Assembly: GCA_905214865.1 (NCBI GenBank)
Contig: CAJMNO010000019.1
Location: 1 to 46,647, forward strand
Reading direction: 5' to 3'
DNA length: 46,647 nt
From: an uncultured bacterium
Lineage (GTDB): Bacteria; Actinomycetota; Coriobacteriia; Coriobacteriales; Atopobiaceae
How positions within the stretch are numbered: the stretch's first letter is position 1; each line of letters begins with the position of its first letter. The notes under the pieces were generated by a model. It searched no databases. It was not told the origin of the DNA and saw nothing but the letters and a program-made list of their open reading frames with translations. A program made the translations under genes and the position numbers. Shown piece after piece: positions 20,002 through 27,567 of this stretch.

Positions 20002-20124
20002 CTATGCCCCGTCGGTGCCGTCGCCCGCGGATGCCGCCCTGCACAGCGCGAGCGCCATGAGGGCCGTCCCCGCGGTGGCCATCCCCGCGAAGAACCAGAT
20101 GAGCGGGACGAACGGGTTACTCAT
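20002..20124 (-). CDS. 40-aa membrane protein
   Basis: A short frame encodes a single hydrophobic helix (FVPLIWFFAGMATAGTALMA) followed by a short polar tail. The ATG at 20124 overlaps the stop region of the adhesin gene by eight bases, so translation is likely coupled. It lies between the adhesin and the ArdC-type gene in the transfer operon. Function unknown; it could be a small subunit of the transfer channel. Confidence 0.6.
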   Translation of the reverse strand: MSNPFVPLIWFFAGMATAGTALMALALCRAASAGDGTDGA

Positions 20125-23100
20125 CGCCGTCGCCTCCCCCGAGCGGGTCCGGTCCCGTCGCGGGCCCGCGGCGGATCCGGATCCCGGCGTCCCCGTCCGC
20201 GTCGCGGCATCCGCGGCGCCTGAGCGCGCGTGCGCCCGCGAGGGAGAGCCCCGCGGCGGAGCAGAGGCCGGCGATTGCCGCCAGGGGCGCGCCGGCGTCG
20301 CCCGTCTTGGGCAGCTGGCCGCCGCCCTTGGTGGCCTTCTCCTCCCTGGGGGTCTCGGGCGGGGCCTCGGTGATGCTCACCGTCTGCCCCTCGTCCTCGA
20401 GGTCGGCGTGGATGGCCACGGTCCTCCCGTCGTGGGCGATGGTCTCGAAGGCGACCACGTCGTGCCCGGCGAGCGCGCTGCCGTCGAACTCGAACGTGAC
20501 GTCGGTGCTGCCGGACTCGGCGTCCGCGGTGAAGGTGGCGCTGGCGGTGACGGGGCTGCCGTCCCCTCCCGTGACCCTCTCGCCCGTGGACTTGTCCATG
20601 AGCGTGCCCGTGACCGTGTACTCGCGGCCCTTGACGAGCCCGGACCACTCGACCCTGTCCGTGATGGCGACCTTGTCCGCGGCCGTGGCCTCGTGGTCGC
20701 CGTCCGCCGCGTCGGTCGCCGTGGTGTGGATGCCGGGCAGGCTCACGGTCTGTCCCTCGTCCTTCAGGTCGGCGTGGGTGGCGACGACCTTGCCCGCGCG
20801 GGAGAGCTCCTCCGTGCAGACGAGCTTCCTCCCCTCGAGTCCGGTGCCGTCCACGTCGAAGGCGACCTCGGCGGTGCCCTCGGCGGACTCGGGGGTGACG
20901 GTCGTCTCCGCCGTGGCGAGCTCCTTGCCCGTCTCGGCGTCGAGCAGGTGCCCCCTGACCCTGTACTCGGTCCCGGGGGTGACGTTGGAGTAGGAGACGG
21001 TGTCGGCGACGCGCTGGCCAGGCGCCGCGTCTACCACCTTGTCGCCGTCCGTCGCGTCGCTTGCCGTCGTCCTGACCTGGGGGAACGCCACGCTCTGCCC
21101 CTCGTCCTCGAGGTCGGCGTGCGTGGCGTACCCGTGGCCGTCGCGCGAGAGCTCTTCGAAGGCGACTACCGTGCGGCCCGCGAGGTCGGAGCCGTCGAAC
21201 CTGAACGTGACGGTCGCCTTGCCGCTCGGCTCCTCGGGCGTGAGCTTCGTGGTCGCGGTGACCCTCTCGCCCTTCGCGTCCTTGACGGCCTCGCCGGTTT
21301 CGCGGTCCATGAGGGTGCCCGTGAGCTCGTACTCCTTCCCGGGCACGAGGTTCTGGTACTCGACCGTGTCCGTGATGGTCACGTCGTCGTCGGCAGCCGC
21401 GTCGTGGGAGCCGTCCTCCGCGTCCGCCGCGGTGGTGCCGATCTTCGGGAACAGGACCGTCTGTCCCTCGTCGTCGATGTCGGCGTGCGTGGCCACCGCC
21501 TTCCCGCCCTGGCTGAGCTCCTCGAACGCCACGACGGAGTGGCCGGCGAGCCCGGTCGCGTCGAACTCGAAGGTGACCTTTGCCTTGCCCGTGGAGAGCT
21601 TGGGGGTGAGCCTTGCGGTGGCAGTGACGGCCTTGCCGTCCGCGCCGGTCACGGCCTTGCCGGTCTCGCGGTCCATGAGGGTGCCCGTGAGCTCGTACTC
21701 CTTCCCCGGCACGAGGTTCTCGTACTCGACCTCGTCGGTGAGCTCGACGTGCTCGGCGGCCTCGGCCAGGTGCTCTCCGCCCTCGCCGGTGAGGGTGGTG
21801 GCTATGCGCGGGCCCTGGTCGTCGTCTACTGTTCCGAGGTTCACGGTGGTGGCGTCACGCGTGACCCGCACGGTCATACTCACGAGGCGGAGCCCCTGGT
21901 TCGCGGCGCACGGGAGCTCCTCGACGAGGTACGTGTCGTAGGGCAGGGCGCCCTTGGAGTCGTCCGGGGCGGTCTGGGAGCCCGCGGTGCCGCTGAACCA
22001 CACGCCCGCGGAGGCGTCCCAGGTCCCCTCGCCCGCCGAGTCGTTGGCGTTCGTGCGCGTGGTGTGGGCGGCCCAGGACGACGCGGTGCTGGCCTGGCCG
22101 TTCTCGTCGGTCACGATGACGTGGGACTCGCCCGTGGTGGCGGAGGCAATCCGGAACGGCACGCCCGCGAGGCGCGCCATGCTGCCGGACTCGGCCTTCA
22201 CGAGCTCGAGGTCGCCGCGCCTGACCTGCTCGGCGACCGTGGGGGTGGCGTAGGTCGAGACGGTCTCGGCCGTGCCCTCGCCGGTCACGTGCACGACGTG
22301 GGTGGCGTCGTCCCCCAGGTATCCATCGGGTGCGGAGGTCTCGGTGATGGCGACCGTGCCCACCGGCACGCAGGCCTCGCCCCTGGAGTCGCGGTAGAGC
22401 GCGTCGCCCGTGGCGGACCCGAGGTCGGCGGTGCCGTCCTCGCGCGTGGTGACGGTCCAGGTGCGGGTGGCCTTCGCGGGGAGGCTCCCCTCGTCGTACT
22501 GCCCGTCGTAGTAGCGGACCTCGAAGGTGGCGCCCTTGAGCGTCGCGGCGCCCAGCGGGGACGCCTTGCCCGTCTCCGCGTCGGCCTTCGCGAGCACGAT
22601 CCCCAGCGGGTTCACCTGCGGGGCGTCGGTCGCCGTGGCCTTGGTGGTCTTCCCCGCCTCCACCGTGAGGGGGATCACGTCGGTCGAGAGCGCGTAGTTC
22701 CTCGCGGGCTTGGTCTCCCTCGCCCAGTAGCTCCCGGCGCGCAGCCCCTGGGCGGAGCCGTGCCCGCTCGCGTCGGTGACGATCGTCGCGACCGCCTGGG
22801 TGCAGGCCTCGTCTGAGTAGACGGTGTAGGTCGCGCCCTCGAGCGAGTAGCTGCCGTTGGCGTCGGTCACCTCGTGGTTCGCGGACGACTTGTCGAGCTC
22901 GACGCCGCCCGTGGGGAGCACCTCGACGACGCTCTGGACCGTGCCGTTCGGCGAGTACCAGACCTTGCTCGCGCGGTCCCAGGCGCCCGCCTTGCCCGCG
23001 TGGGCGCGTGCGTCGGCGACCGCCGCCTCGATCTTGCCCGCGTCCGCGCGGCTCGCCCTTCCGCCGGCGCCGCTGTAGACGTTGCCCGACATCCTCCCGA

Positions 23101-23536
23101 CGCTGTATGCGCCGCTGGAGAGGTCGACGTCCATGCCGCAGAGCATCCACACGGCCACGTTGATCGCCTGGTCGGGCCTCTCGAGGCCGAGCGGGTTGCC
23201 AGGCGCCATGCTGTGTACCAGGTACGCCAGCGCGTGCGGGTCGGGCAGGATGCCCGTGGCCTCGCCCGTGTAGTCCCACCTGGTGAACGTCGTCCCCGTG
23301 GGGTTGTGCGCCTCGGGGCTGATGCAGAAGAGCTGGCTGCCGGAGTCGCTCCCGAACGAGAGGAAGCCCTCGCCGCCGTTGGTCTCCGTCGTCACCCTCA
23401 TGGTCCCGGTCGAGGCGTACGCCACCGCGGGCGCCAGCGCGCCCAGGGCCTGGCTGAGCACGAGCGCGGCCGAGGCGATGGCCGCGACCACCCTCCGCGC
23501 GATCGTCCCCCTCGCCCTCTTCGTCACTCGTCCCAT
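20117..23536 (-). CDS. LPXTG adhesin with thioester, CnaB and four VaFE domains
   Basis: This 1139-aa cell-wall protein begins with a signal peptide (about 1-41) and a thioester-type domain (about 45-200) with Cys71 (LFCIS) and Gln123 (PDQAINVAVW) placed to form an internal thioester. Three CnaB/SpaA-like domains (about 210-560) and four VaFE repeats (from about 575, 705, 825 and 945; VVAFEELS motifs in the first two) make a stalk. LPKTGD (1075-1080), a membrane helix (about 1083-1103) and a positive stretch form the sortase signal. A 30-residue tail after it is unusually long. It probably holds donor to recipient cells during mating. No sortase is in the window, so a host sortase would be used. 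ATG 23536 is chosen because the signal peptide starts there. Confidence 0.9.
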   Translation of the reverse strand: MGRVTKRARGTIARRVVAAIASAALVLSQALGALAPAVAYASTGTMRVTTETNGGEGFLSFGSDSGSQLFCISPEAHNPTGTTFTRWDYTGEATGILPDPHALAYLVHSMAPGNPLGLERPDQAINVAVWMLCGMDVDLSSGAYSVGRMSGNVYSGAGGRASRADAGKIEAAVADARAHAGKAGAWDRASKVWYSPNGTVQSVVEVLPTGGVELDKSSANHEVTDANGSYSLEGATYTVYSDEACTQAVATIVTDASGHGSAQGLRAGSYWARETKPARNYALSTDVIPLTVEAGKTTKATATDAPQVNPLGIVLAKADAETGKASPLGAATLKGATFEVRYYDGQYDEGSLPAKATRTWTVTTREDGTADLGSATGDALYRDSRGEACVPVGTVAITETSAPDGYLGDDATHVVHVTGEGTAETVSTYATPTVAEQVRRGDLELVKAESGSMARLAGVPFRIASATTGESHVIVTDENGQASTASSWAAHTTRTNANDSAGEGTWDASAGVWFSGTAGSQTAPDDSKGALPYDTYLVEELPCAANQGLRLVSMTVRVTRDATTVNLGTVDDDQGPRIATTLTGEGGEHLAEAAEHVELTDEVEYENLVPGKEYELTGTLMDRETGKAVTGADGKAVTATARLTPKLSTGKAKVTFEFDATGLAGHSVVAFEELSQGGKAVATHADIDDEGQTVLFPKIGTTAADAEDGSHDAAADDDVTITDTVEYQNLVPGKEYELTGTLMDRETGEAVKDAKGERVTATTKLTPEEPSGKATVTFRFDGSDLAGRTVVAFEELSRDGHGYATHADLEDEGQSVAFPQVRTTASDATDGDKVVDAAPGQRVADTVSYSNVTPGTEYRVRGHLLDAETGKELATAETTVTPESAEGTAEVAFDVDGTGLEGRKLVCTEELSRAGKVVATHADLKDEGQTVSLPGIHTTATDAADGDHEATAADKVAITDRVEWSGLVKGREYTVTGTLMDKSTGERVTGGDGSPVTASATFTADAESGSTDVTFEFDGSALAGHDVVAFETIAHDGRTVAIHADLEDEGQTVSITEAPPETPREEKATKGGGQLPKTGDAGAPLAAIAGLCSAAGLSLAGARALRRRGCRDADGDAGIRIRRGPATGPDPLGGGDGDE

Positions 23537-24030
23537 TGCCCGCGTCCTCCCTGCTCGCGTGCCTGCCTTGCGTCCCCCGCGATGCCGCGCGAGCCCTCCC
23601 GCGCCTCGCTCGCGCGCGCCCCCAGGGCCCGACCCTGCGAGTGCTCGCGCGCCCAGCGGCGCCGGCCCTCCACGATCGCGTCCCTGAGCTCGGCGGGGTC
23701 GACCCGCGCGCTCTCGCGCACGCGCCTCCCGTCCTCGCCGAGGACGGGGTTGCCCTCGGCGTCGAGGACCGAGCGGCGCAGCAGCACCTGCCGGTCGGCG
23801 GGGAGCGGCAGGTCGCGCCACCTCTCCCCGCGCAGCGCCGAGGGCCCCACCGACAGCGGCGCGAACTCCCAGCCGCCGTAGTCCGTCCCCCCGACGACCG
23901 TCCCGGAGGGGACGCGCGCCTGGTTGAACTCGCGCTCCTCCCCGGTCCTGCGGTCCGTGTAGCGGATGTGCTCCCGCACGAAGTTCTCGTGCAGGGTGAC
24001 CACCACCCGGCCGTCCCTCTCTCCTTCCAT
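23524..24030 (-). CDS. Hypothetical protein of the transfer operon
   Basis: The product has 168 aa. The first 60 residues look like a small beta-rich domain (VVVTLHENFVREHIRYTDRR, then EFNQARVPSGTVVG, GGWEFAPLSV), followed by a basic, probably helical tail rich in Arg and Glu. No signal peptide or membrane helix. The stop overlaps the adhesin start by 13 bp, so the two are coupled. A single-strand DNA or nucleoprotein role is possible given the basic tail, but nothing proves it. Confidence 0.7.
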   Translation of the reverse strand: MEGERDGRVVVTLHENFVREHIRYTDRRTGEEREFNQARVPSGTVVGGTDYGGWEFAPLSVGPSALRGERWRDLPLPADRQVLLRRSVLDAEGNPVLGEDGRRVRESARVDPAELRDAIVEGRRRWAREHSQGRALGARASEAREGSRGIAGDARQAREQGGRGQWDE

Positions 24031-24083
24031 TCCTTCCTCCTATCCTTCGGGCCCTCCCGGGCCGCCCGTTGGGAACCTGTTCG

Positions 24084-25073
24084 CTACCCGCCGAGGGCGT
24101 CCCTGGCCCATGCCCCGCTCTTCGCGAGCGAGAGCACGAGCAGGACGCACATGGCGAGGTACTGGAGCGCGTAGCTGAGCCCGCCCACGACCGAGTCGAC
24201 GGGCGTTCCGGTGCCGGCGCTCGCCGCGTTGAGCCCGCCGAGCACGACGGGGAACGCTATGAGGAGCAGCGTGATCACGAGGCCCGCGAGGCACACGGAC
24301 GCGAACTGCCTGAGGTAGCCGACCCCCATCTGCCTGGTCTCGTCCAGGCCCAGCAGCGCCAGCGGTATGGGGCTGAGCGCCGCCATCACGTAGAGCTGGA
24401 TCGCCCTTGCCCAGGTGACGACGAGGGCCACCACGTAGGCGACCACCACGACGAGCCAGCTGACGAGCGCGACGACGACCATCGCGAGGAGCGCCGCCAC
24501 GTCGTCGTCCTCGGTCACGATCGAGACGGCCGAGAGGTCCATGGCCCCGCCCGTGCCGAACAGCGCCGTCACGCGGGTTATCGCGAGGCGCGCGACCTCG
24601 TAGAGGGCCCTCATGAGCTCGAACGAGTTCTGCACGAGGAAGAGGTTCACGGCGAAGAACACGAGCAGGAAAACGACCTCCCTGATGGCCGGGACGGAGG
24701 CGTTGCCGTCCATGCGCTGGGAGATGTGCACGAGCTGGACCGTGAAGACCATGGAGAGGACCCCGCAGCCGATGGGCAGGACGGCCGCCTGCCAGGCGCC
24801 GCGCGCCATCTCGGCGAGCGTCGTTCCGCCCGCCGTGCCGAGCATCGACGAGAAGGGCTTGGAGAGCACGCCCTCCACCCCTATCGACGCGAGCACCCTC
24901 GCCTGGGCGGCGAAGATCCAGTTGCAGGTGTCGCGCAGGACCCCGCACATCCACGAGTTGATGTCGTCGGCTATCGAGGCGAAGGCCGGGTGCGGGACGA
25001 GGAGCGCGACGGCGAGCGCGAGCCCCGCGGCGGCGGCGAGCCGGAGCGCCCCCGCCCTCTTTGCGCCGCGCAT
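24084..25073 (-). CDS. TrbL/VirB6-like integral membrane protein
   Basis: The product has 329 aa. After a signal-like N-terminus (about 1-33) it has six or more membrane helices, including SVPAIREVVFLLVFFAVNLF, VVVALVSWLVVVVAYVVALV and CLAGLVITLLLIAFPVVLGG. The conserved-looking cytoplasmic loop AIQLYVMAALSPIPLALLGL lies between the two later helices and is typical of TrbL/VirB6-type polytopic channel proteins. It would form part of the transfer pore. The ATG at 25073 lies two bases after the stop of the preceding gene. The frame is open further upstream, but only as antisense of that gene. Confidence 0.85.
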   Translation of the reverse strand: MRGAKRAGALRLAAAAGLALAVALLVPHPAFASIADDINSWMCGVLRDTCNWIFAAQARVLASIGVEGVLSKPFSSMLGTAGGTTLAEMARGAWQAAVLPIGCGVLSMVFTVQLVHISQRMDGNASVPAIREVVFLLVFFAVNLFLVQNSFELMRALYEVARLAITRVTALFGTGGAMDLSAVSIVTEDDDVAALLAMVVVALVSWLVVVVAYVVALVVTWARAIQLYVMAALSPIPLALLGLDETRQMGVGYLRQFASVCLAGLVITLLLIAFPVVLGGLNAASAGTGTPVDSVVGGLSYALQYLAMCVLLVLSLAKSGAWARDALGG

Positions 25074-25075
25074 GG

Positions 25076-25819
25076 CTAGCCCGTCACCGAGAACGCGCCG
25101 CCGGACCACTCCACCGAGACGACGGTCCTGCCGGGGTCGTCGCATGTGAAGGTCGCGGTCACGCGGTCCTCGTTCGTGTCGAGGAAGACCTCGCCGTCGA
25201 ATGCGGCCTCCGACGCGCCGGGCACGTGCATCGAGACCCAGAGCTTGACCGCGGCGTCGAGCGCGGTCTCGTCCCCGCCCACGAGCGACAGGTACTCGTC
25301 GTCCACGCCCGTGACTCGGACCTCCCCGTCGGTCGGCGCCGGGACCCAGTCGAAGGCGACCCGCAGCTGCTCGCAGCGCAGCCTCGCGTCGTCCCCGTCG
25401 CCCGTGATGGTGGCGGTCGCCTGCACCACGGTGCCGTCCGCGCGGGTGATCGAGAGCTCGCAGCTCCCCGCGGAGTCCTCCGTCACGCGGTAGCTCGAGG
25501 TGTAGGTGTTCGTCCCGTCTGTCTCGACGATCCTGCCGCCGGACGCCGTGAGGCGCTCGGACGCGTCGTCGGCGCCCATCCACTCGCGGGACTCGAGCGC
25601 CGACGCGCACGATCCCGCCTCGCCCGTCTCGCCGGCGCTCCCTCCCGCGTTCGAGCCCGTGGCGTCATCCGCGGCGGTCTGGGCGACGGACGGGCGCGAC
25701 CCCCCGTCGTCGGTGCCCGCCGTGCCCCTTGCCGCCGAGCAGCGCGCGAGCGTGGCCGCCACGAGGACGGCGACGGCCCCCGCCGCCGCCATCGCCACGG
25801 CCCTCTTCCGTCTCTCCAT
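25076..25819 (-). CDS. Membrane-anchored extracellular protein of the transfer operon
   Basis: The product has 247 aa. A positively charged start and hydrophobic stretch (AVAMAAAGAVAVLVAATLAR, ending at Cys) suggest either a lipoprotein (LARC as a loose lipobox) or an N-terminal anchor. A Gly/Ser/Thr-rich linker follows (to about residue 65), then a beta-rich domain (about 95-247) alternating strands such as GSCELSITRADGTVVQATAT and DRVTATFTCDDPGRTVVSV. It fits a channel-associated protein placed between the membrane protein and the wall hydrolase genes. ATG 25819 has GGAGGG upstream. Confidence 0.72.
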   Translation of the reverse strand: MERRKRAVAMAAAGAVAVLVAATLARCSAARGTAGTDDGGSRPSVAQTAADDATGSNAGGSAGETGEAGSCASALESREWMGADDASERLTASGGRIVETDGTNTYTSSYRVTEDSAGSCELSITRADGTVVQATATITGDGDDARLRCEQLRVAFDWVPAPTDGEVRVTGVDDEYLSLVGGDETALDAAVKLWVSMHVPGASEAAFDGEVFLDTNEDRVTATFTCDDPGRTVVSVEWSGGAFSVTG

Positions 25820-25833
25820 GTCCCCTCTCCCTC

Positions 25834-27567
25834 CTAGTACCTGATCGCGCAGGTGAAGTAGCCGATGCCCGTGCCCACTCGCACGTGGTCGCCGGGCTTC
25901 GGCGCGTGTATGTACGAGTCGCCGCCTATGTAGATGGCGACGTGGCCCGGCTTCCAGAGGATGTCGCCGGGCTGCGCCTGCGAGAGCGGCACGCGCGTGC
26001 CGGCGGCCGCCTGGTCCTCCGAGTTGCGCGGGATCCGGATCCCCGCCTGCGCGTAGCACCACTGTGTGAGGCCCGAGCAGTCGAGCGCCCTGTAGGGCGT
26101 CGTCCCTCCCCAGACGTAGGGCGTGCCGATCTGCGTCTGCGCCGCCGCGACGATTGCGCCGCCCCCGGTGCCCGCGGTCCCGGCCGCCCGGAGGTCCGCC
26201 GCCGTCATGGAGTCGAACCTCCTGAGCCCGTAGGCGTCCATCGCGGACTTGAGCGACTCCACGTAGGAGGACGACGTGGCGTAGCCCGCCTCCTTGAGGC
26301 CCTCCGCCATGAGGTCGGAGTCGCGGGCCGCCACGGCCTGCCGGATCTTGGCGTTGTCGCGGTAGTTGGCCGCCTGCAGGAGCACGCGCGAGCGGAACCT
26401 GATGCAGTCCTCCGCGGACCTGAACCTCGTGAACGCGGCGGCGACGGTGACGCTCGCGCCGCCGTACTCCTCGCTCGTCTGCCACGACTCCTTCCCGGTG
26501 ACCTCCGGGCAGGAGGCGAAGCTCGACGCCCACTTGATGCCGAAGAGGTTGTTGTCGCGGGTCGCGAGCCCGGATAGGTGGTCCCCGACGCCGGACTCGA
26601 CGATGATCTGCGCGAGCGTGCACCCCGCGGGGTGCCCGTACTCGTCCTGGCACTCGAGCGCGGCGAGCACCATCGAGTAGGTGACGTAGGGCGGCAGGCC
26701 CTCCACCGAGCGGCGCGCCTCGTCCTCGTGCTCCCAGAACCCGAAGACGGACCCCAGCGCCTGCGAGACGAGGGTCGCGGCCAGCACGGCCGCGAGGATC
26801 CCGGCCACGGCCCCGGCGAGCGGCAGTGCCGCCCCGGACGCGGCGGCGGCCTTGCCGGCGGCGTCCCTGCGCGCGGGCGGTGCGGCCGCCGCCCCCTGGG
26901 CCGCGACGCCCGCGGGGGCGGCGGTCCGGTGGGCGCGGGAGATCGCGCGCCGCACGCGGGACTCGCGGAGGCCCACGCGGCGCCTGCCGCGACCGCGCCT
27001 CGCGAGCGAGTCGCTCGTGCGCGGCTCGCGCGCGACACGCGCGGCCCCCGTGGCGGTGCCGCGCCGCGTGGCGGCGGGCGCGGGCGGCCTCCCCTCCGTG
27101 GCGGCGGCGGGCGACGCGGCGCCGTTCCGGGCAGTGGTTTGGCCTTGCGCCGCCGGGTCGGGCGGCGCCTCGCTCTCCGTCGCCTCCGCCTGCGCGCCTC
27201 CCGTGCCTGCGGCGTCGTGGCCGGTGCCGCCCTCGCGGGCCCTGCGGACTGCGCGGTCGCGCGCCGAGCGTGCGACGCGGCGGAGCGCGTCGTCCCCGAG
27301 GTCGTCGTCGCCGTCGGCGTCGGCCCCGAAGGCGTCCCGGCCTGCGGCGGCGACGGGTACCGCGGCCCGCCCCGCCTGCCTGCGGGCGCTCGAGCCGCGC
27401 CCGCGCCGGGGCCCGCGCCTGCCCCCGAGGGCCCGTGTGGGCTCCGCTTCTGCGTCGCGCACGATCCCCGCGCGCACGGCGTCGGTCCTGCCCTCGAAGG
27501 CAACGGACGCCGGGTCCGGGGCCTGGGACGCCAGGTTCCTCTCGGCGTCCCTCGCGCCGGCGCTCAT
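25834..27567 (-). CDS. Bifunctional GH73-NlpC/P60 peptidoglycan hydrolase
   Basis: The product has 577 aa. A long disordered Arg/Ala/Gly-rich cytoplasmic region (about 1-255) leads to one membrane helix (GAVAGILAAVLAATLVSQAL). Outside are a GH73 glucosaminidase-like domain (about 310-440) with its catalytic Glu in IIVESGVGDH and the motif NNLFGIKW, and an NlpC/P60 endopeptidase domain (about 460-577) with Cys in LDCSGLTQW and His in KPGHVAIYIGG. The pair cuts glycan and peptide parts of the wall locally so the transfer channel can pass. The start overlaps the VirB4 stop (ATGA, four bases). Hydrolases of this design accompany VirB4 in most Gram-positive conjugation systems. Confidence 0.92.
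   Translation of the reverse strand: MSAGARDAERNLASQAPDPASVAFEGRTDAVRAGIVRDAEAEPTRALGGRRGPRRGRGSSARRQAGRAAVPVAAAGRDAFGADADGDDDLGDDALRRVARSARDRAVRRAREGGTGHDAAGTGGAQAEATESEAPPDPAAQGQTTARNGAASPAAATEGRPPAPAATRRGTATGAARVAREPRTSDSLARRGRGRRRVGLRESRVRRAISRAHRTAAPAGVAAQGAAAAPPARRDAAGKAAAASGAALPLAGAVAGILAAVLAATLVSQALGSVFGFWEHEDEARRSVEGLPPYVTYSMVLAALECQDEYGHPAGCTLAQIIVESGVGDHLSGLATRDNNLFGIKWASSFASCPEVTGKESWQTSEEYGGASVTVAAAFTRFRSAEDCIRFRSRVLLQAANYRDNAKIRQAVAARDSDLMAEGLKEAGYATSSSYVESLKSAMDAYGLRRFDSMTAADLRAAGTAGTGGGAIVAAAQTQIGTPYVWGGTTPYRALDCSGLTQWCYAQAGIRIPRNSEDQAAAGTRVPLSQAQPGDILWKPGHVAIYIGGDSYIHAPKPGDHVRVGTGIGYFTCAIRY

Noticed and set aside
19937..22816. Open frame of 959 codons on the plus strand
   Set aside because: It is antisense to the adhesin and ArdC-type genes, has no domain or start site, and arises from the high-GC third-position bias of the real genes.
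23537..23821. N-terminal extension of the adhesin frame
   Set aside because: The added residues are Arg/Ala/Pro-rich and overlap the preceding gene; the signal peptide begins at 23536.
24084..25610. Longer frame for the TrbL/VirB6-like protein
   Set aside because: The first 179 codons are a shadow of the neighbouring membrane-anchored protein; the signal-like start is at 25073.
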